Made by a program: the position numbers and the translations under genes
Shown here: positions 12,559 through 25,104 of the stretch, one piece after another
How the letters are laid out: every line of letters begins with the position of its first letter
Numbering within the stretch: the stretch's first letter is position 1
Notes under the pieces: model-generated
Told to the model about the DNA's origin: nothing
The model's database searches: none
Seen by the model: only the letters and a program-made list of their open reading frames with translations
Assembly: GCF_037975245.1 (NCBI RefSeq)
Contig: NC_092571.1
Span: 26,178,564-26,242,563 of the forward strand
Source: Apostichopus japonicus
Taxonomy: Eukaryota; Echinodermata; Holothuroidea; Aspidochirotida; Stichopodidae
Length of the DNA: 64,000 nucleotides
Direction of reading: 5' to 3'

Positions 12559-12614
12559 TGTAATATGATTTAATCCTTCGTATAGTGCTCGATGATAGTC
12601 CAAACAGACTGAAC
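12529..12614 (-). CDS. Gene A first coding exon (5' UTR plus 10 codons)
   Basis: Acceptor TTTTTGCAG at 12615, donor ATCACG|gtaaat. ATG at 12558 begins MEFNNIFMIT; the 56 nt before it are presumed 5' UTR because no ATG precedes in frame. The hydrophobic core of the signal peptide continues into the next exon. Confidence 0.7.
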
Positions 12615-12689
12615 CTGCAAAAAAAGACTGAGTATGCAGTCATAAAGAGCTGAATTTAGTGGATTCGTAGAATATTCCCCCTAATACAT

Positions 12690-12900
12690 GTATGTAAGTA
12701 TTTCCCTTAAGGCGCTAGAATTTTTATTATAAAACGACATGACGAGTACTGTGACTAGGGCGGTCCCCTGGACCCCACGCCTTTATGCTCGCCGTTTTCT
12801 CGCGATTTTCGTGGACGTTTAAACGTTTAAACGAACGAAAAATCGGCCGTTTAAACGTTTACAGTAGGTCTTTAAACGAAAACTCACAGCCCTATTGTAT
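12690..12900. repeat. Probable transposon relic with TTTAAACG palindromes
   Basis: Holds several cgtttaaacg blocks (near 12816 and 12850) and a terminus-like ctcacagccctat. The GC-rich centre differs from the surroundings. No second end identified. Confidence 0.35.
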
Positions 12901-14627
12901 ACTTTCCTATATGATCATGAATGGAGGTTTTTCATGGTAGAATGTAGAGAATACTATTTATAAAGAAAATGATATATTTGTCAACCTGCAGTATTCATAG
13001 GTGAGAATATTACGTGGGCGGTGGGAAGTGACATGGTAACCTTTAATAAATTGATAAATATGCCCACTACTTTTTGCTTTGAAATATTAACCGTAGGCCA
13101 TAACCATAATGTTGATACAATCTGCTAACCACAATAGCTCCAAAAATATTATCCATACTTATAAATACAAATTTTCCTCAACTATGTTGATTGAGTCTGG
13201 ATTATGTGCACAGTCGATTGCTATACAAACGATACACGATAAACGATTTGTGAGATGGGCTGGTGTACAATACACATGACTGAAACAGTTAGGCTTACAA
13301 GTAGGGAAACAGCCTACAGTAGCTAACAATCCTCTATAGTATCTTCCTATGCCTAATGTACTGACATTGTTTACATAATAAATGGATTGTTACTCTTTGT
13401 TCCAGTATACATACTTTGCATACCTGTTATTGTCTATTCATATTTAGTATGTACCCAACGTCCTTGCACCATGTACAGTAGTGACGTAGTATTATACGTA
13501 CATTAGCTGTATATGCTGTTCAGGGCTACATGGTATATGTTCCTGTACTGACAGACTGGTTGTGTATTCAGGTGACAAGTTCACTTTCTATGTCGTATGA
13601 TCACCTTGTATATGGTATTACTGTGTGAAGTATACCTGCCTTCCCTAATCAGTCCCTATACAGGCATTCGATCAGCCATATCTTACTTTGAAATCATGCA
13701 TAATATATACTGTATCAAACATAATATTAATATGTTTTCAAATGTGAACTTCTAGATAAACTACGTATGCACCGGATCCAAATTTTTGGATCCGGCCGTA
13801 ACCGGATTTCGCCAGATAGTACATGAAATCCGGCCGAATAAAATCCGGCTGGAACCGGATTTTTTCATTACACAAAAGAAAATCATTAATAAGAAGTAGA
13901 AGTATGAAACAAGGAGTAAATCTTAGGTGAGGTATAAGCATATTATAAAGAAGGTGAAATTAAGACCCCATTTATGAGATTAAATATGACTTGAAGTGGT
14001 GTAATCTACATTCTTTAATAAAATAACTACAATATAATTGTTGACAAGCTTGATACAGTATGTAAATTTGTTTGCTGGCAAAATACTGCATACTACTCAG
14101 GGGCGTATCCAGGATTTTCTAACCCGGGGGGCGTGAATTACTATCTAAGCAGAGCGCCACCATCGGTTGGCGCGGAGCGTATACAAGAAAATTTCTCGTT
14201 TTGATACCCCCCAGATCACCGGAAATGACACTTCTCGGGCTTGACAATTACCAACTAGATGTACACTTTTACCTGAGAACCAAGTATTACCCAAAAGTTT
14301 TGTTTTCATCCATAACCTTTTGAAGATTGTCACCAGTCACACATCATTTTCGACCTCATCGCATGTCCTGTGGATCATTGATTTTGTATAGGTAATTCTA
14401 CGTCGCGGCCCACAATACCCGAAAGCCCCACTTTTCAAGGTTTTAAGCCCATTATTGTTCAGAATGTTGGTCAGGAAATTTTTGAAAATCCAGACACAGT
14501 TAATTTATTGGTGTACAAATATTAAAACCTCTTATAACTGCTATTATAAAACTTGGTTGAAGGTAATGAAAAATACCAGATATTTCCGATATCAGATTTC
14601 AGATATTTTGAAACCGAACACTACACG

Positions 14628-15101
14628 CAATGGTGTAGGAGGCGGGGGCTACAACCCCCCCCCCAACCAAATTTGTTTTCCCTGAAAATTCGGGCAATAT
14701 GCTGAGAATTTTTCGGGCACCTACTGAAAGAAATATTAATTGCAATGATGTAGCTTAAGGAAATGAATATCTCCTTGGTAGTTAAAATAAAGTTCTAAGC
14801 TTGTCCGACCGCCATTACTAATGTAAAAGAGAGTTTTAACATAATTGGACCTCCATGCTTTTTCTCCATCTACATAAGACATTTCGTTGTTTACATTAGC
14901 ATTCGGTGGTATACTGCGCAACCTGTACGGACCGTACGGTACACGATGGTATGCGATGTAATAACCGATGCTTGCTTATATGATATTGACATAAACATGT
15001 TGAACGAGCGCGAAGTGCTCGAAAAATTTTGGTTCTATTTTGCTGCCGTTACAGCCCCCAAATCTATAGACTTAAAGTCTAATTGGGCTCCTACGCCTTT
15101 G
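14628..15101. mobile_element. hAT-type MITE, CATAGGCGTAGGAG family, copy 2
   Basis: Left end CAATGGTGTAGGAGG, right end CTCCTACGCCTTTG. Flanks actacacg and actataca agree at 6 of 8. Same orientation and interior as 8175-8559. Confidence 0.75.
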
Positions 15102-15276
15102 ACTATACACATCGACAGTTTTGAGGCTGATATGATTTGCTTTACAAATCGTATTGAGTTTTTTGCCAAGGGAGGGGCGAAGTCTGTAGGCAAACTATCT
15201 ACTGTAGGCAGAGAGCGCCGCCATGAGTTTGGGTGAAGCGTACGAGAACATTTTGGCCGAAAATGCATCCCAGATT

Positions 15277-17082
15277 CAGGGCCGGATTTAGACATGTGGA
15301 GGCCCGTGGGCAACCTTCAGTGGTGGAGGCCCCCCCTCCAGTGATTGCCGTCCTGGGGGAGGTGTGTAAGGGGAGGGGTATTGGATTTTTTCCAATAATT
15401 AAGTGTTCTTGGATGCATAATGGTGCAGTATTTTGTGATTTCTGAAGTAAATTTTGTGATTTCTGAAGAATTTTCATTACGGTATGTAGGCCTGTTTGCC
15501 TGCAAAATTTTCAGTACAAGTAAAAAGGTTGCTACAACCTCTCTCACTCTCAGTACGAACGAGCAATCGTGATCAATCATATAAACATGGATATAATACT
15601 TACAGTACGTATATTTACAGACCAGGCAGTTTTCGAGACTTGACCCTTGCAAAATCTTTGATCAATTTGTCAAAGTCAGTCTCTCTGAGAATGTCATATT
15701 CAATACTCATCAAGGTCAGATGACTGAGCCTATCATGACCCATTGCAGTATACGGAGTCTGTTCTTAATAAACTTCAGTTTACTGAACGAACGTTCTCCA
15801 GAACAGTTTGTGACCATGAGCACCAAGTACATCCGTAGCATTATCTCGACATTTGGAAATGTATCCGCAACGTGTTTGTCCATCAACAGTTTATAAAGGA
15901 ACTGTTCTCTCCCCCATCTTATCATCTTCAGGAAAATGAGTAAAGAAGGCTGCAAACTGCACAAGTTCAACACCAAGTGATTGATCTAGATCATCCTTGT
16001 ACTCAGAAACTAAGTTTGCTGCAGCTGCTTCAATTTCATTACAGTCCAGTGTTTCCAGTTTACGCAAGAAACCGAAAAGAGAACAGGTGTTCTCATAGGC
16101 TTCCAACCGTTGCTCTAATGAACTCAGAAACTGATCAATTACTGGAAGAAAATTCTGAACTCGAAATTTTTCAGAGGGTGAGAGTGCAGCTTCTTCTGGA
16201 TCTGTTTGTCCATAATCCAGTGGATTGAGACTCACATTTCGCTGACGATTGCGTGTCTGCACATATTCATCAGTTCCAGACATCTCCTTTCCCTTCTCCT
16301 CGTATACATGAAAGGACTCTCGTTTTTCACGTACAAAGCATTTTAATGACTTCAACATTGCTACTGCTGTGTTCAGATCAAGTTTGGGATCTTGCAACGA
16401 GTGACTTGTGGCATTCACTCTGTCAAGATTGTCATGCCAAAACACAGCATAGACGCCAGTCTCCAGTTTACACAAAGAACTCACACCCCGGGCCTAAACT
16501 TGCTTTTAGCTGGACTGGACTAAAATGATTCATGACGAACATGTTAATGCCAATTGCCAACTGCCCAGACGCGCACGTGCCTGTGTACAGTATGTGTGTG
16601 TAGAGGGGGTGAGAAGACAGTTGTTTCATCATTGCACATGAAAAGAATTAATTAGCAATACCTGTCTGAAACCTAGCGGGAGCCTCGGTGATGACAGGCG
16701 CACTGTCAGGGTGTACTGAAATGTTTCAACCAAAACCATTAACCTAGTTCTAAAGAAAATAGACCTTGAGATTGATGACTTTGGATATTAGGCCAATCAT
16801 GTTTGTCTGCCGACGTGTGATCTGCAATAACGGGAAAACAACCACTTAGCTGTTTCTACCATTCACAAAGAGATACAATTAAAATTGAATATGACTTCAA
16901 GCGTATGCATGGCGTAAGCCGCGCGCAATATGATTTTGATTGATGATATTTGTCAGCCTACATTTAATTTTTTTCTTCAAATTTCCCCTTATATTTTTAT
17001 TTTTCATGAAGTACGTGGAGGCCCCTTGTTGTGGAGGCCTGTGGGCAGCTGCCCACGTTGCCCATTGGTAAATCCAGCCCTG
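15277..17082 (-). mobile_element. hAT element with ZMYM1-like transposase relic
   Basis: Ends CAGGGCCGGATTTA and TAAATCCAGCCCTG are inverted repeats. Flanks cccagatt (15269-15276) and cccagatc (17083-17090) form an 8-bp target duplication with one mismatch. It contains the transposase remnant at 15615-16484 and is inserted in the middle element of the nest. Confidence 0.88.
15615..16484 (-). pseudogene. hAT transposase C-terminal part (ZMYM1-like), frameshifted
   Basis: The first frame (16484-15891) has VFWHDNLDRVNATSHSLQ and LDLNTAVAMLKSLK, matching the central part of ZMYM1-like hAT transposases (the group that includes 52-kDa repressor of PRKR-inhibitor proteins). After a frameshift near 15925 comes the dimerisation motif NCSGERSFSKLKFIKNRLR. 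After a second shift near 15750 come HLTLMSIEYDIL and the end KSRKLPGL with TAA at 15617-15615. The N-terminal zinc finger and first catalytic part are missing. Not a functional gene. Confidence 0.88.
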
Positions 17083-17479
17083 CCCAGATCGCTGGAAATG
17101 ACACTTCCCAGGCCTTTTAAGTTGCATCTAAGCATTTTCTGTTTTGAAAATTACTAGCGATATCATAAAGAAAATTTGCTCGGGGGGGGGGCGGTCGCCC
17201 CTTCCCGAATTGCGTCATGTTTCCCGACGACTCGGTCGAGTTCAAGACCAGCCACAGTTGGCTATGATAGACCATATATAGTATAGATACATTAGTGAGA
17301 GATGAAATATGGAAACGTCTAAAAAGGAGTTGTCAGTGTAAGGGGTAGGGTGAGGCGCACGTCCCCTCCGTAATCCTCGATCTATCACTGGCTACCCTGT
17401 GTATTTAGGGATCAGCGCTGCAATTATGACTGTTCCTCTTTCTCTTCCCAGTGTCTTGGCGTTTATCTTCTACTCCCTC

Positions 17480-17600
17480 CTTTTCTCCTTTTCCTTTTTT
17501 TTTTCTTATTTTTCTTTTCCCTTCCTTCCTCTCCTCCTTTTCTTTTTTCCCCTCTTTTTCCCTTTTTTCTTCTCTTTTTTTCTCTCCTCTTTTTCTTACC
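17480..17600. repeat. Pyrimidine tract
   Basis: Nearly pure C/T over about 120 bases (ttttctttttt-type). It causes a Ser/Phe-rich open frame that is not a gene. Confidence 0.9.
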
Positions 17601-18184
17601 CGGGGGGCGCACCCCCAACGCCCCCCCCTGGATACGCGCCTGCTTCTGTACCTATGAAGATAATTGTCTCTGTATGTGATAACTGTAGAAAGGTTACTTT
17701 TGAAATTGTTTTCATTGTCAGCTCTGGAATTAATCTTTTTTGATGAGAATTAAAGTTCTTCTAAGGTTTAAGAATGAACTTTAAGATGAAGTGGTTTTTG
17801 TGGAATTAAAAAAAATTCAGACGTATTTAACCATATAAGAGATTGTTTCACACATAAAAATTCAGAGAAAACATGAATGCCAACAATAATGGGAAAGTAA
17901 AGATTCAATGGAACAGTATTTTGACTGATAAGTATATAAATGGTCTATTTTAACTGCACAATATTAAACTGATGAAGGCTGCAAGAAATGATTTCACTGC
18001 AAACTGTATAGCTTCATATTATTACAGTAGTTGTATTATTTTGGTTGATCTTTAGAAACAGTGGGTCAGACCATTTTAAAATTAAACATGTTAAACCTAA
18101 TTTTTCCCTACTTTGAATGTTTTCATTCATTTTTGGAAATAGTTTACATTGATTTAAGTTAATACCAACACCTTTTTAAGGAAT

Positions 18185-18270
18185 AATTCAGGCCAGATTT
18201 TGAAAAAGATCCGGCCAGATTTTGAAAAAGATCCGGCCAGATTTTGAAAAAGATCCGGCCGGATTTTGAA
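18185..18270. repeat. 27-bp tandem repeat in the outer transposon
   Basis: About four units of ggccagattttgaaaaagat with tccg/tccggccg joints, inside the right arm of the 13762-18349 element. Confidence 0.85.
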
Positions 18271-19175
18271 AAATATCCGGCCGGAACCGGATAATTGCTC
18301 ACTATCCGGCCGGATAGTCCGGCCAGACCAGATATTCGGTGCATCCCTAAGATAAACATGAAGTGTTTTCTTTCATAGTGTGGACAAAGCCTTGCTCTAG
18401 AATTAATAATGTTCTACAAGTCTATAAAACGACAGTGTGGCTTAGACCTATATAGTAATGTATATTGCTGAAAGTGGTGATACATGGATGGTGTAATTGT
18501 CCGTCCTCCCTCTATTATTATTATTAAAGGGTACATGTTATCTACATAAGAATTAAAATCTCATTCTATCACATCCCTGGTTATATGCCTAGGCCTATGC
18601 CCATAAATGCTGATACTCAGTGAATGTACAGATCAGTAGCCCAGGAGTTTTCAATCCGGGTCTGCATAGGACGGAAAACAATAGGCCTATGTCAGTTCAC
18701 AAGTCTTGTTTAATTAGGTCTCATGTGCAGATCCTCAGTTGCCTCAGTTTGTTAGCACCTTACCATTCTTCTTACAGTAACTAGCTGATAATTAGGTAAA
18801 GCTAAGCTTCAGTAATGTCAGTGCTGTCACTGTCAACAAACTACTGTATGCTCTATCAACACCAAGACTGAGCCTCCACATCAGGGCGGAGGCCCTTCAA
18901 TTGGTCATTTGCCAGAAAACTGCCACAGAAAGTTGCTCGACTTGCATATTTCTCACAATAAAAGAACAGAGTAACGACAAGCTGATTCACTACTACTGTG
19001 TCTTATCGTTTTAGACTGGCATTTTTCCAACAGTTGCGGGGTAGGCCTAGACTAAACAGTTTACTCAGACTTGCTCAAGCTTACTCTTCCACAACATTAT
19101 TGACTGCGTGATATCCTAGAACTAAAATAAAGTGACGGAGCTAAATGGATAAAACGTAACGAACGACGAACTTAC

Positions 19176-19300
19176 CTGATGCGTATTATAGTTAAGCCAA
19201 AACAAAAAGTAAATACTGACAAGATTTCGTCTTCTTATAATCCACTATTGGAAACACTTCTATGCGAGTTTGTATCAACTGTATAGCCTGCGTAGGACTG
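19176..19300 (-). other. Candidate 5' UTR exon of gene A (donor only)
   Basis: A strong minus-strand donor, CATCAG|gtaagt, ends at 19176 and could splice to the acceptor at 12615. The right boundary and the promoter are not determinable, so the end given is nominal. No other support. Confidence 0.3.
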
Positions 19301-19499
19301 TATGTATTAGAGTCTGAGCCCAAAGAAAATATTATTATCTGCGCTGAGTCTAGCTGCGAAGCCGACTCGACTGTGTCACATGGCGCATGCATGATGAACA
19401 CATAATTGAACGTGACAGGGTGGCTGCAAATCACTCTACAAATAAAATGAAGAAAAAAGTTCCACTTAATCAGCAAATTTCATTATAAAAATTATTTTA

Positions 19500-21351
19500 G
19501 TACTAGACTTAATTTTTTAATACCTTTTTGATATCCGAATCTGAATAAATTATTTTTCGTGATACTCCTTTTGAAATACTTACCCTACTAATTTACTATT
19601 TTGGTCTCGCCCATTTCATTCATGTTTGTATCGTACGTCTCTCCTCTCCATTCATCGTACGTGAAAACTTGGAACTTTACCAATTTTCGGTTAACTTGGA
19701 ACGCTACCAAGTTTATGTAGGCTCCTCTGCCCGGTTTACCACAAATTTAGTCGTAGCCCGAGATATTGCACTGTGGCATGTAACTCTGTCATTGACCTTA
19801 GCCTACTCTAGACTTTCTTATGTCATATGCATAATGCTACAATTTGGCTACCACTGCTTAATTATAGTGACGATCGACTAACATACATCCTACCTAATAA
19901 CCACCTACGATCGCTTTTCGGCTTTTTGGCTAAGATCATGCATGTGCAGTATATGTTCCCTTTCGAGGGCCGGGGAATTTTGATACATATCCGACGATAT
20001 GATCACACAGTCACAGTCTCGATACAATGGGACTGGGGTTGAGAGCGGATCAGTCGTTCGTTAGTTTGGTTTTCGTGCCCAGGTTTATTATTTTCCGGGT
20101 GACTTTTCTTATAAAGTACCTAATATCGAGAAGAAAATACGACAGTGGTCTAAAACTATAATCCATAAAAAACAGCAGAGAATCGATGAAGTTGTCTTAC
20201 GTTAGATTTTATTTACATGTACGAAAAACCATCAAGAGATCATCAGTTTTGTCATGTTACCTCCAACATTGTATCGTATACAGTATTCATATGTGTATCG
20301 TTTTGTGTTTAAAGGCATGTACTACCTATGCAAATTATCATACATCGCTCGAACATTGACATTAGAGGGATTGTAGGTTCCTCAAAATAAATATAAGTCT
20401 AGAGATCAGTTTGATGAGAATGTTTAAACCATCTATCATATAATTGAATAAAGTTAAATGTATTAATAAATTATTCGAATATCCATTGCTGGGTTCGGTG
20501 TTGTACATAATTTGTTTGCATACAGTTCCTTTTGAAACACGCACCCTACATATTTTGGACTCGTCCATTCATTCATAACACTGGACTTGAAGTCCTACAT
20601 GTGAACAGGGAGTTGTTCCATAACAACTCCCTAATGTGAAGGTGATCTTCGTCTGTATCGTATTGTAATACTGCGATGATCAAAGGAAGGCGAGGTATAT
20701 TGACTAAGATTGCAATATCAGGGGAACACCATGGGAATATACAGTACTATGTTAATTTTTGTGAGCTTATCATATACGTACTAGCGACCGTTGATTTTGA
20801 TGAAGATCACTATGACTTTACCCGTCGGCTATCCCGGCCCATCGTAGAGATTTATACAGTATGTATATACGGATCTGATCTTCGTCGTATGCAAACGCCT
20901 CAAAACAACAACCTATTCCTGCAAACCAGACGCGATATGGTGGAAGGGTAGGGGAAGGTGGATCATAAAATAATGCCAGCTAGCGATAAATATGTATAAT
21001 ACAGAGCGCCAAAGAACTAACAGATCTCACGAAGAAGAATGGGGTGGGATAGTGGTGGTGGTTGGAACAACGTAATTATAGTTCCAGACCTAAGAGAATA
21101 CCCACTTTCCTTTGTAATTACATAATTAACCAAAATACCAAATATTTGGGAACTTGGCAATTGACACATTTATATGACATAAGAGTCTGAAAGTATCCAG
21201 TGATGCTATTTCAGACACGATCAGTAGCACTATCAAAAAATTCTTGTTAAGGATCAGGTTGGCGGCAAAATTTTGCACTCTTTGCAATTCGCAAAGGGAT
21301 GAATTAGGTTAACCATATAGTAAAGTACAACAGTAGTCCAATTGTGATAAA
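19500..21351. other. Intergenic stretch with no recognised gene
   Basis: AT-rich, upstream of gene A. An open frame at 20676-20951 (+) has no recognisable domain and no splice context. The only structure is the hairpin at 20607-20632. Confidence 0.5.
20607..20632. repeat. Short perfect hairpin (agggagttgtt stem)
   Basis: agggagttgtt, loop ccat, aacaactccct: an 11-bp perfect stem. Related hairpins occur at 21910-21945 and 51307-51348. Confidence 0.8.
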
Positions 21352-21640
21352 CAGGCGCGTAGCCAAGGGGGGCAAAGGGGGCAGCCGCCGCCCCCCCCCC
21401 CCCTTGAGCATATTTTTTAAAAATTTTTTTTATGATTTTAGTAGTATTTTCAAAAGAGAAAATGCTAAGATGCAACTTACAAGGCCTGGGAAGTGCCATT
21501 TCCAGCGATCTGGGAGGCATTTTCAGCCAAAATTTTCTTGTACGCTTCGCGACAAATATGGTGGCGCTACGCTTAGATAGTTTGCAATGCCCGAATCTAC
21601 AGTTTCGCCCTCCCTTGACAAATTCCTGGCTACGCGCCTG
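21352..21640. mobile_element. hAT-type MITE, CAGGCGCGTAGCCA ends
   Basis: CAGGCGCGTAGCCA and TGGCTACGCGCCTG are perfect 14-bp inverted ends. Flanks gtgataaa and gtggtaaa (21344-21351, 21641-21648) agree at 7 of 8. Interior matches the middle transposon of the 13762 nest. No protein. Confidence 0.88.
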
Positions 21641-21909
21641 GTGGTAAATCAAGGAGTATGACCTGTTCAAGAGATTTTCGGCTCAAATTAATTTCTGTGC
21701 AAGGCTCCTATGCGATGCAAAGTAAACATACAGCAGTTTTGCATTTCTCTGTTATGTGCTTAACAAAGACATTTCACTATCCAGATAAACCAAAAGATAT
21801 GTTATAGCAGTAGTTGAAAATGACCATGGGTGTCAATAATGTAAATTCCATCAATGGTGCACTTCCCAAGTTGAGTTAAGGTGCCGAAGTAATTATACTC
21901 AGTGTTAAT

Positions 21910-21945
21910 ACAGGGAGCTGCTTCTCTAGGTAGCAGTTCCCTGCT
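21910..21945. repeat. Short hairpin related to 20607
   Basis: cagggagctgct against agcagttccctg with a 9-base loop; one mismatch in the stem. Confidence 0.75.
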
Positions 21946-22089
21946 TATAGTAAGCCTTATATATAGGCCTACATGAAATACCAAACGAGAAGCAGATCAC
22001 ACGGTGCAATAAATGCACTCCTATATACCCCGATATCCATATAAAAGATATTTATTGTAGTGCGTGTGCGCGCTACAATATTGGCACTA

Positions 22090-24740
22090 CTGGCCAAGTG
22101 AAAGATACTTACCGGTACAAGATTGGACGTTGCAACTTAAATTTTCTTGTAGTCTCTGTACATTTGCAGTTTCAGAGGCTGGCTGCGTAGCCAACTTTTT
22201 TCTGAGCCTGTTACGACGCTCACAATTAGCGCCCTCACTTTGTATGTACCTTCATGACTTTTTTTATATATATATTTTTATTATCATTCCAACAAGAGTC
22301 CAAACAATGTGCAATTCATAATAACAAATATATTATGACCAATAGTCAATATTAATGACAACAACAAATAAATCATTCAACTTCAAATAAAGATTTCCAC
22401 TTATGCCATCTGATATCAAAAGCATTTTGCTTACAACTAGTTTCATGACTAGCTTCATGACTATACTACCTGGGACGTTGTCCGCTCAAAATATAACACC
22501 ATGAACAACCGAAAAGTTTTTCCTAATACTGCAAGCACTCCACGCGCACTACGATACTGCGTATTTGCAGGCAAATGCATTTATAGGTAGTTTCCTATTG
22601 CCTTTTGCTTCTACATTTTACTGTTAAGTTGTCCCGTTTCCTCCCCGAGAATTTCCCAGCCCCCGCACACCCTGGTATGCTGTATATCTATATTTACATA
22701 TGTTGTACTAGATACGTAGACACTAATTAACTTTAACTACTTGTCATTTAGCCTCTGAAGAAGATCCTGCTAGGATCGAAACGTCAGGCGAATACTTTTA
22801 CACACTAATTAACTTTGTATAAACTATACAAGCATATGGCACAAACACAAGCAGCAGGCAGGTACATCCAAGAAACAAAACGAAGGGGGAATGTTTGTGG
22901 CTGATAATTTGTAGCCCCCTCCCTGGGCTACATCCTAATAGTGATCTCCGTGTGCAAGGTTAATGGTCTTAGAAATTAGCTTTCAATATATATATAGGGC
23001 CTACGTCATCGGTTTACCTAGGCTCTAGGCCGAGTCGCCTAGCTACATGAACTGTATGACTTCCGGCATACCGAGTCAGGCTTCATTGGCTTCTAGATAA
23101 AGTATCATGTGTACCGTGTTTACGGCGGTATGACACATGCACTATCAGGCACTCTGCAAATAGCAATTCTTGTTTTTTTTGCCAACTATATAGTCTTCTT
23201 GCTACAAACTACATGATGAAGGTTTCTGGCATCCGACAAACGGTGGTCTATATATGATACAAGAAACAAACCAAAATCAGTATTAGCCTAAAGGCCAACA
23301 AATTTTACCACGATAAAATGGCATTAAAGTATGCAGACGTGGTACCGTACTAAAATGTTCCGACTAACTTAAATCTAATTTAATTACAATCTGATGCACT
23401 TCTTACTCATGACGATATGAACACTCTGGGTATCTGTTTAGTACAAAAACAAGACATTCGGGCCGGAGATACGGGCAGTTTCGGAGGGGGGGGGGGGGGG
23501 AGGGCGCCGCTGTCCCTGCCAATTATTTGATCAAGAATGATTATACATGGCAATGGAATCTTAATAATTAGATTCAAACTTGCGAATTCTGTGGCTTTTA
23601 TTTGTTATGAAAAATAGTATAGACCGACATTATACTGAACAGAAATAACGCAGTGCCAAAGTTCAATTGCATGATTTCGAAATAACTATGATAGACGTTT
23701 TATTATTGCGAAATTGAAGTATAGCCTATTTGAGGTAAAGAATCGACTGGTGACTTCATCATGACCTTACACTATACTACAGTCATGGAGTGTCATGAAC
23801 GTGATCATGCTACGTTTAACGTTCAATTCAGATTATCTTTTGTGTAGGCGACTTTACGCGTTTGTCAAGAATAACGCGTATACTCTACTGCAGACGACAT
23901 TTTGGACCTGTAAGGCTAGCAGATTCCTTTTGCCTTCGGTAAGGAATCGATAAGGGTGAGAAAATACCCTTTCATCGGTAATAACGTGATAGTACAGATT
24001 CTAACTGAAAGCTACGGAAGCTTTAAAATGCCATAAACATATGAACAACTTTGTCCAATCAGTTGACATTTTTCAGTAAATTGTTTAGATAATATTTTAT
24101 CAAAAATCAGAAAAATGTTGGATTGCTCAGTTGCTTTAACTGAGCAATTGAACAATTTTCTGCAAAATGTTTAATTGACAACTTATCATATGTCGTCTAT
24201 TCAACATTTTGCGCTAAATGTTCAATTGTTCACTTCATTCCATCTGAACAATTTTCTGCAAAATGACAACTTATCTTATCTCGTCTATTCAATATATTTT
24301 TAGATTTTATGACAGAAGCTAAGGAAGAGGAAACAATTAAAGACTGCTGGAATTGAACTCACTGCTGTTAATTGCGGATGTTTGGTTAGCAACAATACAA
24401 GTTTTTTTTCTTTTTTCTTCCAGATGTGAGTGGAACTTGGCTCAAGTTGGTTGCTTGCCATGATTGCGGTCAAGTATGATATTGCACCATCTGATGCAAT
24501 CGTCGTTTGGAAGCTGGGTTGGGGGAAATATTCCATAGTGATAAAAATGTTAACATTTTAAAATACTAGGATATGTCAAATTGAAAATTGCTCTGTTGAG
24601 AAATTATGAAAAAAAAATGCAAAGCAAAACGTGCCGACATTTTTGTTGAAAATATTCAAATGGTGGAATTTGTGGTAAGGAATGCACAACGGGATTCATT
24701 CTGTCATTAAGTCTTGAGATAACCACTGCCCTATACTTAC
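22090..24740. other. Intergenic stretch with no recognised gene
   Basis: Apart from the motif at 22751 and a poly-G run near 23487, I see only short degenerate repeats around 24120-24260 (caattgaacaattttctgca, twice). Confidence 0.5.
22751..22789 (+). repeat. Penelope-like motif, copy 2
   Basis: Differs from the copy at 7574-7612 by one base (aagatcc for aaggtcc). Neither is next to a recognisable reverse transcriptase. Confidence 0.55.
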
Positions 24741-24926
24741 ACCTTCCCTGACTGAATAAAGCCAGGATTCCGTATTCCTGGTTGGAGGGCTATCAATCCA
24801 TAATCTAAAGCGATCATCCGATGAACTTAAATTAAGCAGGGCTACATACCGGAAATCATCGATATCCCAGTCGTCCTCTAGACAATCACTGCATTTACGA
24901 TTATTGCTGACACAAAATCTCGACAT
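24741..24926 (-). CDS. Orphan candidate first coding exon, function unknown
   Basis: A 186-nt open segment starts with ATG in good context (AAAGATGTC) and ends at a consensus gtaagt donor, phase 0, giving 62 residues. The peptide begins MSRFCVSNNRKCSDC and is acidic in its middle; I recognise no domain. No matching downstream exon was found between here and gene A. It could be an alternative first exon, part of another gene, or chance. Confidence 0.25.
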
Positions 24927-25104
24927 CTTTCCTTTTGTATAATTCGACTTTGATCATAAAGACTAAATCTTTAAAGATTTTAATGTCTCGAGTCTAAACT
25001 TCAACATATATAGATGTTTCATATACTCATTCATTATGGGCCACTCTAGATCTGAGAGTATTTCGCATCTAAAGTTTAGGGAGGTTGTTACGTCATGAGT
25101 GTGT

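Larger units (their letters stand above)
14098..17642. mobile_element. Middle transposon of the nest
   Basis: Ends CAGGGGCGTATCCAGG and CCTGGATACGCGCCTG are inverted. Internal sequence (gagcgccaccat, ggaaatgacacttc) is shared with the MITE at 21352-21640, so both belong to one family. The immediate flanks (atactact, cttctgta) do not match, so the two ends may come from different copies. Confidence 0.6.
13762..18349. mobile_element. Outer transposon of a nest, perfect 8-bp target duplication
   Basis: Left end TACGTATGCACCGG and right end CGGTGCATCCCTA are inverted. Both sides carry agataaac (13754-13761, 18350-18357). The subterminal parts are rich in atccggcc and accggat. About 3.5 kb in the middle belongs to later insertions, so the element itself is about 1 kb. 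Confidence 0.8.

Noticed and set aside
17399-17743. 114-codon plus-strand ORF rich in Phe and Ser
   Set aside because: Made by a C/T tract and a transposon end; no start context or domain.
20676-20951. 91-codon plus-strand ORF
   Set aside because: No domain, no splice context, composition like the surroundings.
22095-22160. Minus-strand segment RLQENLSCNVQSCT before a gtaagt donor
   Set aside because: The donor is good, but the acceptor is weak and no partner exon of fitting phase was found; too little to call.
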